Assembly: GCF_014874095.1 (NCBI RefSeq)
Contig: NZ_JADBEB010000001.1
Coordinates: forward strand, 1,054,001-1,118,000
DNA from: Plantactinospora soyae
GTDB taxonomy: Bacteria; Actinomycetota; Actinomycetes; Mycobacteriales; Micromonosporaceae
DNA length: 64,000 nt
Reading direction: 5' to 3'
Shown: positions 34,877-42,726 of the stretch, one piece after another
Layout of the letters: every line of letters starts with the position of its first letter
Numbering within the stretch: the stretch's first letter is position 1
The notes under the pieces: generated by a model
Databases searched by the model: none
Told to the model about the DNA's origin: nothing
Seen by the model: the letters and a program-made list of their open reading frames with translations, nothing else
Position numbers and translations under genes: made by a program

Positions 34877-35773
34877 GTGGCGGCGCCCCGAGCTCCGGGG
34901 ACGACCGGGCCCGGCCTGGTGTCGGTGATCATTCCTACCCGCAACGGCGCGGCGACGATCGCCGCCCAGCTCCAGGCGTTGGGCCGGCAGACGTACCAGG
35001 GTCGGTGGGAGCTGATCGTGGTGGACAACGGCTCCACCGACGGGACGGCGGCACTGGTCGACGCCTTCCTCGGCCGGCTGCCGGAACTCCGGCTGCATCC
35101 GGCTACGGGGCAGGCCGGCACCAGCTACGCCCGCAACGAGGGCTGCCGGGTGAGCCGGGGCGAGCTGCTGCTCTTCTGCGACCAGGACGACATCGTCGGG
35201 CCCGAGTGGGTGGCGGAGATGGTACGCGGACTCGCCGAGTTCCCGGCGGTGGGCGGACACGTCGAACGTCACCTGCTCAACGACGACGTCTCGCTGGCCA
35301 CCCGGCCGGAGAAGCCGCCCGGATCGTTGCAGGGCGGCTTCGACTTCCTGCCGTACGCCCTCGGCGCCAACTGCGGCGTACGACGGGCCGTCTACGAGGA
35401 ACTCGGCGGCTTCGACCCGCACTACCGGTACGGCTCCGACGAGGTCAGCTTCTTCTGGCGGGCCCAACTCGCCGGGCACCGGCTCGGGGCGCTGCCCGAC
35501 GCCGTGGTCCACTACCGGCTCCGGCGTGACCTGCGCGGGATGGCCCGGCAGTACTACTCGTACGGCACGAGCCATCCCCGGCTGTACCGCGACTTCGCCA
35601 CCGCCGGACTACCCCGCTCGGTACGGTCCGCCGCGCGGGAGTGGCGCTGGCTACTGCACCACCTGCCCGACCTGTTCCGGTCCAGGAAGGCCCGAGCCGT
35701 CTGGGTGACCCGGTGCGCGATGCGCTGTGGACGCCTCGTCGGAAGCCTCCGCAACCGGGTGCTCTTTCCATAG
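34811..35773 (+). CDS. Family-2 glycosyltransferase
   Basis: 320 residues from GTG 34811. After a duplicated Ala/Pro/Thr leader (PVTAGTPVTARP twice, from a 33-bp repeat), the GT-A fold starts with VSVIIPTRNGAATIAAQLQA and VVDNGSTDGT, followed by CDQDDIVGPEW (DXD-like metal site). It has no membrane segment. GT2 enzymes transfer sugars from nucleotide donors, here perhaps to a cyclitol product. Its 3' end overlaps the end of the convergent Gfo/Idh gene by 123 bases. Confidence 0.9.
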   Translation: MTAGTPVTARPVTAGTPVTARPVAAPRAPGTTGPGLVSVIIPTRNGAATIAAQLQALGRQTYQGRWELIVVDNGSTDGTAALVDAFLGRLPELRLHPATGQAGTSYARNEGCRVSRGELLLFCDQDDIVGPEWVAEMVRGLAEFPAVGGHVERHLLNDDVSLATRPEKPPGSLQGGFDFLPYALGANCGVRRAVYEELGGFDPHYRYGSDEVSFFWRAQLAGHRLGALPDAVVHYRLRRDLRGMARQYYSYGTSHPRLYRDFATAGLPRSVRSAAREWRWLLHHLPDLFRSRKARAVWVTRCAMRCGRLVGSLRNRVLFP

Positions 35774-36772
35774 CTCGTCGGCCGGGTACCGGACCCCCGT
35801 GCGGGCCCGTACGGCGTCCAGGGTCCGCAGTACGGCGATCGTGTCCGCCGCCGTGGCCAACGGGCTCTCGGTCAGCCCGGCCCGCAGGCACCGCATCACC
35901 TCCACCGCCTCGTGGACGAAGCCCTCACCCTCGAAGGGCACCTCGACGAGTTGCGGCTCGGCGCCGGCCGGATGCAGGGTCAGCACCGCCGGCCGGAAGA
36001 ACCCCCGGCCCAGTTCGATCCGGCCGGTGCTGCCGCAGACCGCGGCGGTCCACGGGGTGTCGGCGACGATCGAGCAGGACAGGGTGGCCAGCGCGCCGTC
36101 CGGGTAGCCCAGCGTCATCGCGGTGGTCTCGTCGACGCCGTACGGGGTCAGCGTGGCGACCGCCGTGATCGACTCGGGCGGCCCGAGCAACAGGTGGGCC
36201 AGGGTCACCGGATAGACGCCGAGGTCGAGCAGGGCGCCCCCGCCGAGCGCCGGGTCACGCAGCCGGTGCCCGGGATCGACCGGCGCCACCAGGCCAAAGT
36301 CCGCCTGGACGAGCCGGGGTAACCCGACCGCGCCCTCCCGGACGAGTTCCACGAGTCGTCGGATCGCCGGCACACAGCGCATCCACATCGCTTCCATGAG
36401 GAACAGGCCGGTGCTCCGGGCCCGGGCCACCAGGTCGGCGGCCTCACCGGCGTTGAGGGTGAACGGCTTCTCGCACAGCACGGGCCGCCCCGCGTCCAGG
36501 CACGCCGCCACCGCGGCATGGTGGGTCGAGTGCGGTGTGGCGACGTACACGACGTCGACCCGGTCGTCGGCGAGGAGCCCGGCCCAACTGCCGTGGGCCC
36601 GGGGAATCGCGTACCGGTCGGCGAACCGGGCGGCGGCCGCCCCGGTGCGCGATCCGACCGCGACCACCTCGGCGTCCGGCAGGCGTACCAGGTCGTCGAC
36701 GAACTTTCCGGCCATCCAACCGGTGCCCAGGATGCCCCACCGGATCGGTCGGCCGGTCGGCGCTCCGCTCAC
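35651..36772 (-). CDS. Gfo/Idh/MocA-family oxidoreductase (second)
   Basis: 373 residues. The NAD(P) fold is IRWGILGTGWMAGKFVDDL (G-x-G-x-x-A). The family marks VVYVATPHSTHHAAV and CEKPFTLN (catalytic Lys) and the LLDLGVYPVTL His/Asp region are present. It should oxidise or reduce a sugar or cyclitol hydroxyl. The C-terminal 40 residues are a low-complexity extension that comes to overlap the convergent glycosyltransferase gene. It is the last gene of the seven-gene operon, with a 4-bp overlap to the TIM-barrel gene. Confidence 0.9.
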   Translation of the reverse strand: MSGAPTGRPIRWGILGTGWMAGKFVDDLVRLPDAEVVAVGSRTGAAAARFADRYAIPRAHGSWAGLLADDRVDVVYVATPHSTHHAAVAACLDAGRPVLCEKPFTLNAGEAADLVARARSTGLFLMEAMWMRCVPAIRRLVELVREGAVGLPRLVQADFGLVAPVDPGHRLRDPALGGGALLDLGVYPVTLAHLLLGPPESITAVATLTPYGVDETTAMTLGYPDGALATLSCSIVADTPWTAAVCGSTGRIELGRGFFRPAVLTLHPAGAEPQLVEVPFEGEGFVHEAVEVMRCLRAGLTESPLATAADTIAVLRTLDAVRARTGVRYPADELWKEHPVAEASDEASTAHRAPGHPDGSGLPGPEQVGQVVQ

Positions 36773-37803
36773 CGCCCGGATCCCGGTGCACCCGCGAGCG
36801 CCGGCCCCGCGTCCTTCGCCACCAGCGTCGCCACCGACGATCCGGCCGGCCGGGACAGGTCGACCGCCGCCGCCCGGTTCGGCTCCGCCGCCTCCGCCGC
36901 CCCGATCGCCCCGATCGCCTCCGCCGCCTCGTTCGCCCCGATCGCCTCGGCCGCCTCGTGCCGTCGGTCGAGGTCGTCGCGCAGCGCCAGGCAGTCGCGT
37001 ACGTAGTTGCCGGCGCGGGCGATCGGCGGATGCGGGTCACCGGTACCGCAGTACTCGACGCAGATCGCCGGCACACCGAGCGCGTACGCCTTGGTTATCC
37101 AGGCGTAGTTGTCCAGCACCCCGTCGGCGGTGTCCACATTGAAGTCGGCCCGCCCGCCGTCCGGATGGAGGTTCTTCAGGTGGAAGTAGCCGAGCCGGCC
37201 GGCGAGTTGGTCGAGTACTTCGGGATCCCGGTCGGCCGGGCTGACCACGTAGGCGTTGCCCGGATCCGCCGTGGCGAACACGTTCGGGTGATCGACCATG
37301 GCCAGCAGCCGGGCGGTGGTCGCCACGGTGTCGTGTACGGACCCCGGATACACCTCCACCCCGACCCGTACGCCGTGCCGCCGGGCGTACTCGCCGAGCT
37401 GCCGGTACCCCTCGGCGGCCCGTTCGTAGTGCCGGTCCTCGGCGATGGCGCTGCCGTTGCGCCGCCAGTCGTCCGGATCCCGCTCCAGGGTTCCGGACCA
37501 GCCGTTGACCAGTTCGATGCCGTGCCGGGCACAGGTCTCGATGGTCCGCCGGGCCAGCGCCAGCGAGGCGGCCCGGTCCGACGGGTCGTCGCCGACGAAG
37601 TCGCCGGTGTAGCCCACGCAGTGGATCGGCACCCCGTACCGCCGGCCGAGCGTCACCGCCTTGGCGATCTCGTCCTCCACCCGGGCCGGATCGAAGTGGA
37701 AGTGGACCAGTTCGATGCCGTCCCAGCCGTACCGCCGGGCGACCGCGAAGACGTGTCGCAGGGGGTACCGGCGGAACGTGTAGCTGTGCAGGACGAGTTT
37801 CAT
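36769..37803 (-). CDS. Sugar-phosphate isomerase/epimerase-like TIM barrel
   Basis: 344 residues. The AP_endonuc_2 type barrel begins MKLVLHSYTFRRYPLRHVF. The metal-binding residues are visible: Glu in RVGVEVYPG, Asp in ATADPGNAY, His in GYFHLKNLHPDG and Glu in CVEYCGTG. Such enzymes isomerise or epimerise keto-sugars and cyclitols (IolE/IolI/3-keto-sugar epimerases). The last 70 residues are a low-complexity Ala/Glu/Ile/Gly tail with EAAEAIGA repeats that is not part of the barrel. Both ends are coupled by 4-bp overlaps to Gfo/Idh genes. Confidence 0.88.
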   Translation of the reverse strand: MKLVLHSYTFRRYPLRHVFAVARRYGWDGIELVHFHFDPARVEDEIAKAVTLGRRYGVPIHCVGYTGDFVGDDPSDRAASLALARRTIETCARHGIELVNGWSGTLERDPDDWRRNGSAIAEDRHYERAAEGYRQLGEYARRHGVRVGVEVYPGSVHDTVATTARLLAMVDHPNVFATADPGNAYVVSPADRDPEVLDQLAGRLGYFHLKNLHPDGGRADFNVDTADGVLDNYAWITKAYALGVPAICVEYCGTGDPHPPIARAGNYVRDCLALRDDLDRRHEAAEAIGANEAAEAIGAIGAAEAAEPNRAAAVDLSRPAGSSVATLVAKDAGPALAGAPGSGR

Positions 37804-38810
37804 GGGTTCTGCCCTCCGCTCAACGCCAACCGCACTCCGCCGTTGGCGACGCTGCGTTCAAGCGCGTGCAGCACCCGTAGGTCCCGTAACGCGCGGGGGA
37901 TGCTCACCTCGGCCGGCACCGGGGCCCCCGCCGCGCTGGCGGCGAAGGTCCGGTACTGGGCGACGTACGGGTCCACCGGCTCCGGCCGCAGCCAACGCCG
38001 TCCCTGTTCGTCGCAGACCAGCACCGAGCCGCCGGAGTTCATCGCCCACGAGTCCCGGACCACCACCAGGCCCTGCTCGCAGACGACCGTGTACCGCGAG
38101 ACGCCGACACCGGGCGGCTCGGTGAACGACGACTCCAACTGCAGCCGCAGTCCGTCGCCGAACCACAGGGTCGCCTCCACGTAGATGTCGGTCCGCTCAG
38201 GATCGCCGCCCGGGTAGCCGGTGGCGCGGCAGGCCGTCGGCGCCGCGCCGAACACGTCCGTCGCGGTCAGCAGCGGATAGATGGCCAGGTCGCCGAGGCA
38301 GCCGAGTCCGCTGTCCGCGCGCCGGTTGCGCCAGTCGCCCTGTCGGTGCCCCAGGTGGCTGGCCGTGATCGACCGGGGCGTGCCGAGTCGTCCGGACCGG
38401 ACCAGTTCGACGACGGCCCGGTTGTAGGCGTTGTACCGGGACATGTAGCCGACCATCGCGGGCGCACCCGAGGCCATCGCGGCCCGGAGGATCCACTGCC
38501 CGCCGTCGACGGTGTCGGCCAACGGCTTCTCGACCAGGGTCGGGATGCCCCGGGCCAGGGCCCGGCAGGCGAACTCGGCGTGCCGCCGGTTCGGGGTGGC
38601 CACGTGCACCCCGTCCAGCGGCGTACGCAGGAACTCGCGGGAGTCGGTGCCGCACCAGACCCCCGGGAAGCCGGCTGCCACCGCGCGGAGCGTCTCGGGG
38701 TCCCGGTCCAGCACGGCGGCCAGGCTCAGGTCGCCGGCTTCGGCGATCGCGGGCAGCAGTGACTGGCGGGTCAGGAACCCGGCGCCCACGATGCCGATCC
38801 GAAAGGTCAT
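37800..38810 (-). CDS. Gfo/Idh/MocA-family oxidoreductase (first)
   Basis: 336 residues from ATG 38810. The N-terminal FRIGIVGAGFLTRQSLLPAI is a Rossmann NAD(P) site. The VHVATPNRRHAEFACRAL motif and VEKPLADTVDGG (catalytic Lys) follow. The C-terminal half has the Gfo/Idh beta-sheet domain with GCLGDLAIYPLL (catalytic Asp in this line). It differs clearly from the second Gfo/Idh protein of the operon and so is not a recent duplicate. Two dehydrogenases flanking an epimerase suggest a keto-sugar or keto-cyclitol intermediate. Confidence 0.9.
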   Translation of the reverse strand: MTFRIGIVGAGFLTRQSLLPAIAEAGDLSLAAVLDRDPETLRAVAAGFPGVWCGTDSREFLRTPLDGVHVATPNRRHAEFACRALARGIPTLVEKPLADTVDGGQWILRAAMASGAPAMVGYMSRYNAYNRAVVELVRSGRLGTPRSITASHLGHRQGDWRNRRADSGLGCLGDLAIYPLLTATDVFGAAPTACRATGYPGGDPERTDIYVEATLWFGDGLRLQLESSFTEPPGVGVSRYTVVCEQGLVVVRDSWAMNSGGSVLVCDEQGRRWLRPEPVDPYVAQYRTFAASAAGAPVPAEVSIPRALRDLRVLHALERSVANGGVRLALSGGQNP

Positions 38811-40390
38811 CGGGCGTCTCCCGTTCGGCCGGATCCGATCGCCCCGGCCCCGGCGTCGCCGGACGCACCCGGGCACCACCGCAGCAACAGGCTGCGTGGG
38901 GCGAGCGAGACATAAGTGGCACCGGCGATGGCGTCCAGGGTGTGCCGCTGCGCGGTCAGGGCGGCGTCCAGCGCCGGGTCGCCGGTGACCACCGGCTGGA
39001 CCGGGGCGAGCAGCACCGCGACGCCGACCGAGCGGGTGTGCCAGACGAGCTGGTACGAGTGGTGGTTCCAGCCACTGCCCTCGTGCACCTCGACCCGGCG
39101 GTCGAGCCGCTCGGTCAGCCGTCCGGCCCGTACCGCCCGGGCCAGGCCGGCGCCGTACCCGACGACGTGTACGGCGGTCAGCTCCGGCCGCTCCGCCAGC
39201 CAGCCCGCGAGTACCCCGGCCAACTCGTCGACGCTGCCCACCGCCCGGCCCCCACCGGGACGGTCGGTGGCGGTCGGCGCCAGGGGCATCAGCCGCTTGT
39301 AGCGGTTCACCGCGTCGTGGGTGGCGAAGCGGAGTCCATGCCGGACCGCCACGCAGGCGACCAGGGCGGCCACGGCGTAGCTCGTGGCCATCGCGGTGGC
39401 GACCGCTCCGGCGGGACTGCCGGCGGGCCGCAGCCCCGAGATGCCCTCGGCGATGTCGACGACCACCTCCCCGGCGGCCGTGCCGTTCCGGGCGGACTGC
39501 TCCGGCGACTCCCCGACGACGTCCGATCCGGGTTCCAGGTCCGGATCGGAACCCGGGACCGGGCCCGGGAACTGCGGCGCGGCCACGTCCGGCCACGGGC
39601 GGAACCGCTCGGACTTGCCGCCCCAGCCCTGCCGGGCGGCCTGCAGGGTCCAGAGTCGCAGTCCGGGGCCGGAGCCGTGCGGTAGCCGGAACACCACCCG
39701 GGGTCCTCCGGTGGCCGGGAGCCGGCGGGACTCCTCGCCGGCCCACTCCCCGATCGCCCGGGTCGCCGTCGCGAACTCCCGGTACGCGTCGGAGAACCGT
39801 GGCCAGCAGAGCATCCGCGCGGCGAGCAACGCCGGTCGGGAGAGCGGGGTGCCGTAGAGAGCCACCTGGTCGCGGGCGCCGGTCAGGGAGAGCGCTCCGT
39901 CGCGTTCGGACAGCCAGACCGGAGGCGCCGCGCCGCTACGCTGCCCGGCCACCGCGAGGGTGGCGGCGAGCAAGCTGGTCTCCCGGGTACGCCCCGACGC
40001 ACTCACCGCGAAGCCGGCCGTGTCGCCCGACCGACCCGCCTCGGCGAGTACCCGTTGGGTGGCGGCCGGGTCGAGGCTGTCCAGCACCCGGACCGTGGAC
40101 TGACCCGGCAGTGCCTCGCAGACGGCTCGCAGCCCGAAGGCCCAGCCCCCGGTGCCGACGAACACCGCCCGGTGACAGCCCCGCAGCGGCGCCCCACCGC
40201 TGCGCGGCCCGAGCAGGCGGGACACCACCGGCCAGGGTGGCGCGTGCACCCACCCGAGTCGGGGCACCCCGGCCAGGCTGGCCAGCGCGGCGACCGTACC
40301 CGCCGGTCCGTGTCGATCACCACGGGCCGCCGCCCGGACGTACGCCCACAGTTCGGCTCCGGTCGGCTCCGGCCGTCGTACCCCGGTCAC
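38807..40390 (-). CDS. Phosphoglucose-isomerase-like (SIS-domain) protein
   Basis: 527 residues from GTG 40390; a longer in-frame reading lies over the upstream gene. Phosphoglucose isomerase signatures are recognisable but divergent: FVGTGGWAFGLRAV (79 to 90; compare GIGGSALGP), then VRVLDSLDP (100 to 108) and FAVSASGRTRET (127 to 138; compare VxSKSGxTxET). In the second domain, VEVHEGSGWNHHSYQLV may hold a catalytic Glu-His. A glycosidic-sugar or cyclitol phosphate isomerase is plausible; canonical Pgi would be about 550 residues with closer motifs. It sits directly downstream of the fused kinase-dehydrogenase with a 4-bp overlap. Confidence 0.75.
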   Translation of the reverse strand: MTGVRRPEPTGAELWAYVRAAARGDRHGPAGTVAALASLAGVPRLGWVHAPPWPVVSRLLGPRSGGAPLRGCHRAVFVGTGGWAFGLRAVCEALPGQSTVRVLDSLDPAATQRVLAEAGRSGDTAGFAVSASGRTRETSLLAATLAVAGQRSGAAPPVWLSERDGALSLTGARDQVALYGTPLSRPALLAARMLCWPRFSDAYREFATATRAIGEWAGEESRRLPATGGPRVVFRLPHGSGPGLRLWTLQAARQGWGGKSERFRPWPDVAAPQFPGPVPGSDPDLEPGSDVVGESPEQSARNGTAAGEVVVDIAEGISGLRPAGSPAGAVATAMATSYAVAALVACVAVRHGLRFATHDAVNRYKRLMPLAPTATDRPGGGRAVGSVDELAGVLAGWLAERPELTAVHVVGYGAGLARAVRAGRLTERLDRRVEVHEGSGWNHHSYQLVWHTRSVGVAVLLAPVQPVVTGDPALDAALTAQRHTLDAIAGATYVSLAPRSLLLRWCPGASGDAGAGAIGSGRTGDAR

Positions 40391-42726
40391 GGCGAACCTC
40401 GACGGCCCGGCTCCGAAAAGGCCGGCGCCACCACGGTGCCGTCGAGCCGGAAGTCGACCACCACCCGCAGCGCCGAGGTACCCGCCACCGTGCCGTGGTC
40501 GAGGAGTTCCGTCGCTACGGCCGGCAGCGCGGGCAGCGATACGAGGTGGCTGACCAGTGGGGTCAGGTCGAGCGGTGCCGGCCCGGCGGTGATCCGGATA
40601 CCGGACCCGCCGTCCTCGGCCGGGGTGCCCTCGTCGGAGTCGCCTCCGGTGAGCAGGTCGCGGGCGGCGGCGAAGTCGATGCCACGACCGCCCCGGGTAC
40701 CGACCACTGTGCACCGGCCACCGGCCGGGTTGTCGACGACCCGGAATCCGGCGCTGGCCCGCAGCGGCCCCGGGTCCAGGGTCAGGCCGCCGATCCGGAC
40801 CGGCCGGCCGGCGTGGAATCCGCCGAACAGGTGCAGTCCCGCCCCGTCCGCCAGCGCCGGCCAGACGAGTTCGGCCGCCGCCGGGCCGGCGGCACCCGCG
40901 ACCGCGATCACGGCGAGTTCGGCGCCCCGGCCGGCGGTGGCGGACCGGACCCCGGCCGCCAGTCCCGGACCGAGCGGCAGAACGGCATCCGGGGTCGGCA
41001 GCCCGCGCCGCAACGCGACCTGGAGGCGCCGGTCGGACCGGGCCGCGACGGTCACCGTACGGGCACCCCGGGCCCGGGCCACGGCGACGTGCAGCAGGGC
41101 CAGTACGCCGGCGCCGAGCACGAGTACGTCCCGACCGGCCCAGTCCCCGGCCAACGCCCGGTGGGCGCGCAGCACCGCGGCCAGCGGCTCCAGCAGTACC
41201 CACTCCGGCCCACAGCCCGGCGGCAGCCCGACGACCTGCCCCTGGGCCAGCGCCCCCAGGTCACTCACGATCACGTCCCGGAACACTCCGGGCACGTTGT
41301 GGCCCAGCTTGAGATAGTCGTCGCCCGGATGGTTCGGATTGAGTGTCACCAGGTCACCGGGGAGCGGACCGGAGACGTCGGCGCCGACCTCGACCACCTC
41401 GGCCACGCACTCGTGTCCGAGCACCCCCGGTTCCAGGCCCCGCTCGCCGCGCAGGATCTGCAGGTCGGTCCCGCAGAATCCGGCGTACCTCGGGCGGAGC
41501 AGTAACTGTTCGCGGCCGCACCGGGGCCACGGCCGGACGGTCAGCACCAGACGCGCCTCGCCGACCGGCTTGACCACCTCCCGGGCCTGCGTCCCCCGGG
41601 CCGCGAGGTAGCCGGCCATCCCGGCCAGGGTGGCGTGCTCGGCGTCGTCCGGTACGTGCAGCAGCCCGTCCCGGTCGGCCACCGGCCAACCCTGGAACCA
41701 GCCGGCGTCGACGTACAGCTCCGTGAGCCAGCCGCGCAGCGCGGCGAACCAGGGCGCGCCCATCCCGTGCGCGAAGCCGCCGACCACGACCACCACGCGC
41801 AGCCCGAGCTGGGCGCAGACCTGCAACACGGCCACCGCGAGGTGCCGGGTGGCGGCGCGTACCACGGCGAGGACGAACGGGTCGTCGTCCCGGGCCGCGT
41901 CGGCGAGTGCCCGCGCGTCGATCCGCGCCGGGTCGCCGTCGACCAGGCGGTGCAGGCGCGAGCCGGCGAACTCGGCGCCGTCGCGCCGCGCCCGCCGGAT
42001 CGCGGCGCGGACCACGGCCGGTCCGGAGCTGTACGCGCAGAGGTCGGCGACCGCGCCGCAGTCGCACCAGGGCAGGTCCCAGTCGGCGAGCCGGTCCTGG
42101 GCGGCCCGGTCCCCGGCGGCGGCGGCCCGGCCGAGTCGCGCGGCACCGGCCGGCCCACCGGGCACCGTGTCGAGCAGGGTCGGCTCCACCGGTACGTGAC
42201 CGATCTCACCGCCCAGGCCGGCCGGATCGGCGAGCACCTTGTCGACGCCGACCAGCCGATCGTCGAAAATCTTGACCGCCACCCCGGTGCTCACGGTGAC
42301 CAGGGCGAAGCGGCCCAGGCTCCGGTAGTGCCAGGCGGCGGCGGCCACGTCGTTGAGTACCGTCACCCGGGCCCACGGCAGCCGGCTCCGCAGCGCCGCC
42401 CGCAGGTCGAAGCCGGCCGACTGGGCCCGCCACAGCACGCTCGCGTCCCGGATCACCCCGTCGGCGCCGACCACCGCACCGAACGCGACGCCCAGGTCGC
42501 GGCGGCCGACCGGCCCGGCCGCACGGTGCAGCCGGTCGGCCTCCTCGGCCACCCGGTCGAGCAGGCCGTCCCGGGCGTCGGCGAGCGAGAGTTCCTGCCG
42601 GTCGCGACGGCTGGGCGTGGCGAACCGGACCACCTCGCCGACCAGCCGATCCCCCTGCGCCAGCGCCAACCGGGTCTGGGTCCCGCCGACATCGACCACG
42701 ACACTGCTCTGCGGCACCGGACTCAC
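40387..42726 (-). CDS. Fused ROK-family sugar kinase and zinc-dependent dehydrogenase
   Basis: 779 residues from GTG 42726, overlapping the cyclase stop by 4 bp. Residues 8 to 376 are a ROK kinase: phosphate motif VVVDVGGTQTR (12 to 16 DVGGT), catalytic Asp D126 in VLNDVAAAAW, GHVPVEP, then an insert before WCDCGAVADLC (221 to 230, the ROK zinc motif). Residues 391 to 779 are a medium-chain zinc dehydrogenase: GFCGTD (416 to 421), GHEC (437 to 440), then the cofactor loop VLVLGAGVLALL. The structural-zinc Cys cluster is missing. ROK kinases ValC/AcbM and a dehydrogenase like AcbL phosphorylate and oxidise C7-cyclitols; here both lie in one chain. Confidence 0.88.
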   Translation of the reverse strand: MSPVPQSSVVVDVGGTQTRLALAQGDRLVGEVVRFATPSRRDRQELSLADARDGLLDRVAEEADRLHRAAGPVGRRDLGVAFGAVVGADGVIRDASVLWRAQSAGFDLRAALRSRLPWARVTVLNDVAAAAWHYRSLGRFALVTVSTGVAVKIFDDRLVGVDKVLADPAGLGGEIGHVPVEPTLLDTVPGGPAGAARLGRAAAAGDRAAQDRLADWDLPWCDCGAVADLCAYSSGPAVVRAAIRRARRDGAEFAGSRLHRLVDGDPARIDARALADAARDDDPFVLAVVRAATRHLAVAVLQVCAQLGLRVVVVVGGFAHGMGAPWFAALRGWLTELYVDAGWFQGWPVADRDGLLHVPDDAEHATLAGMAGYLAARGTQAREVVKPVGEARLVLTVRPWPRCGREQLLLRPRYAGFCGTDLQILRGERGLEPGVLGHECVAEVVEVGADVSGPLPGDLVTLNPNHPGDDYLKLGHNVPGVFRDVIVSDLGALAQGQVVGLPPGCGPEWVLLEPLAAVLRAHRALAGDWAGRDVLVLGAGVLALLHVAVARARGARTVTVAARSDRRLQVALRRGLPTPDAVLPLGPGLAAGVRSATAGRGAELAVIAVAGAAGPAAAELVWPALADGAGLHLFGGFHAGRPVRIGGLTLDPGPLRASAGFRVVDNPAGGRCTVVGTRGGRGIDFAAARDLLTGGDSDEGTPAEDGGSGIRITAGPAPLDLTPLVSHLVSLPALPAVATELLDHGTVAGTSALRVVVDFRLDGTVVAPAFSEPGRRGSP

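Noticed and set aside
34811-35773. Membrane cellulose or chitin synthase
   Set aside because: The GT2 protein has no membrane segments and is far too short.
40387-42726. Kanosamine/AHBA-type (RifN-like) kinase pathway
   Set aside because: ROK kinase fits, but no aminoDHQ synthase, AHBA synthase or polyketide genes are near and the dehydrogenase half is an MDR zinc enzyme.
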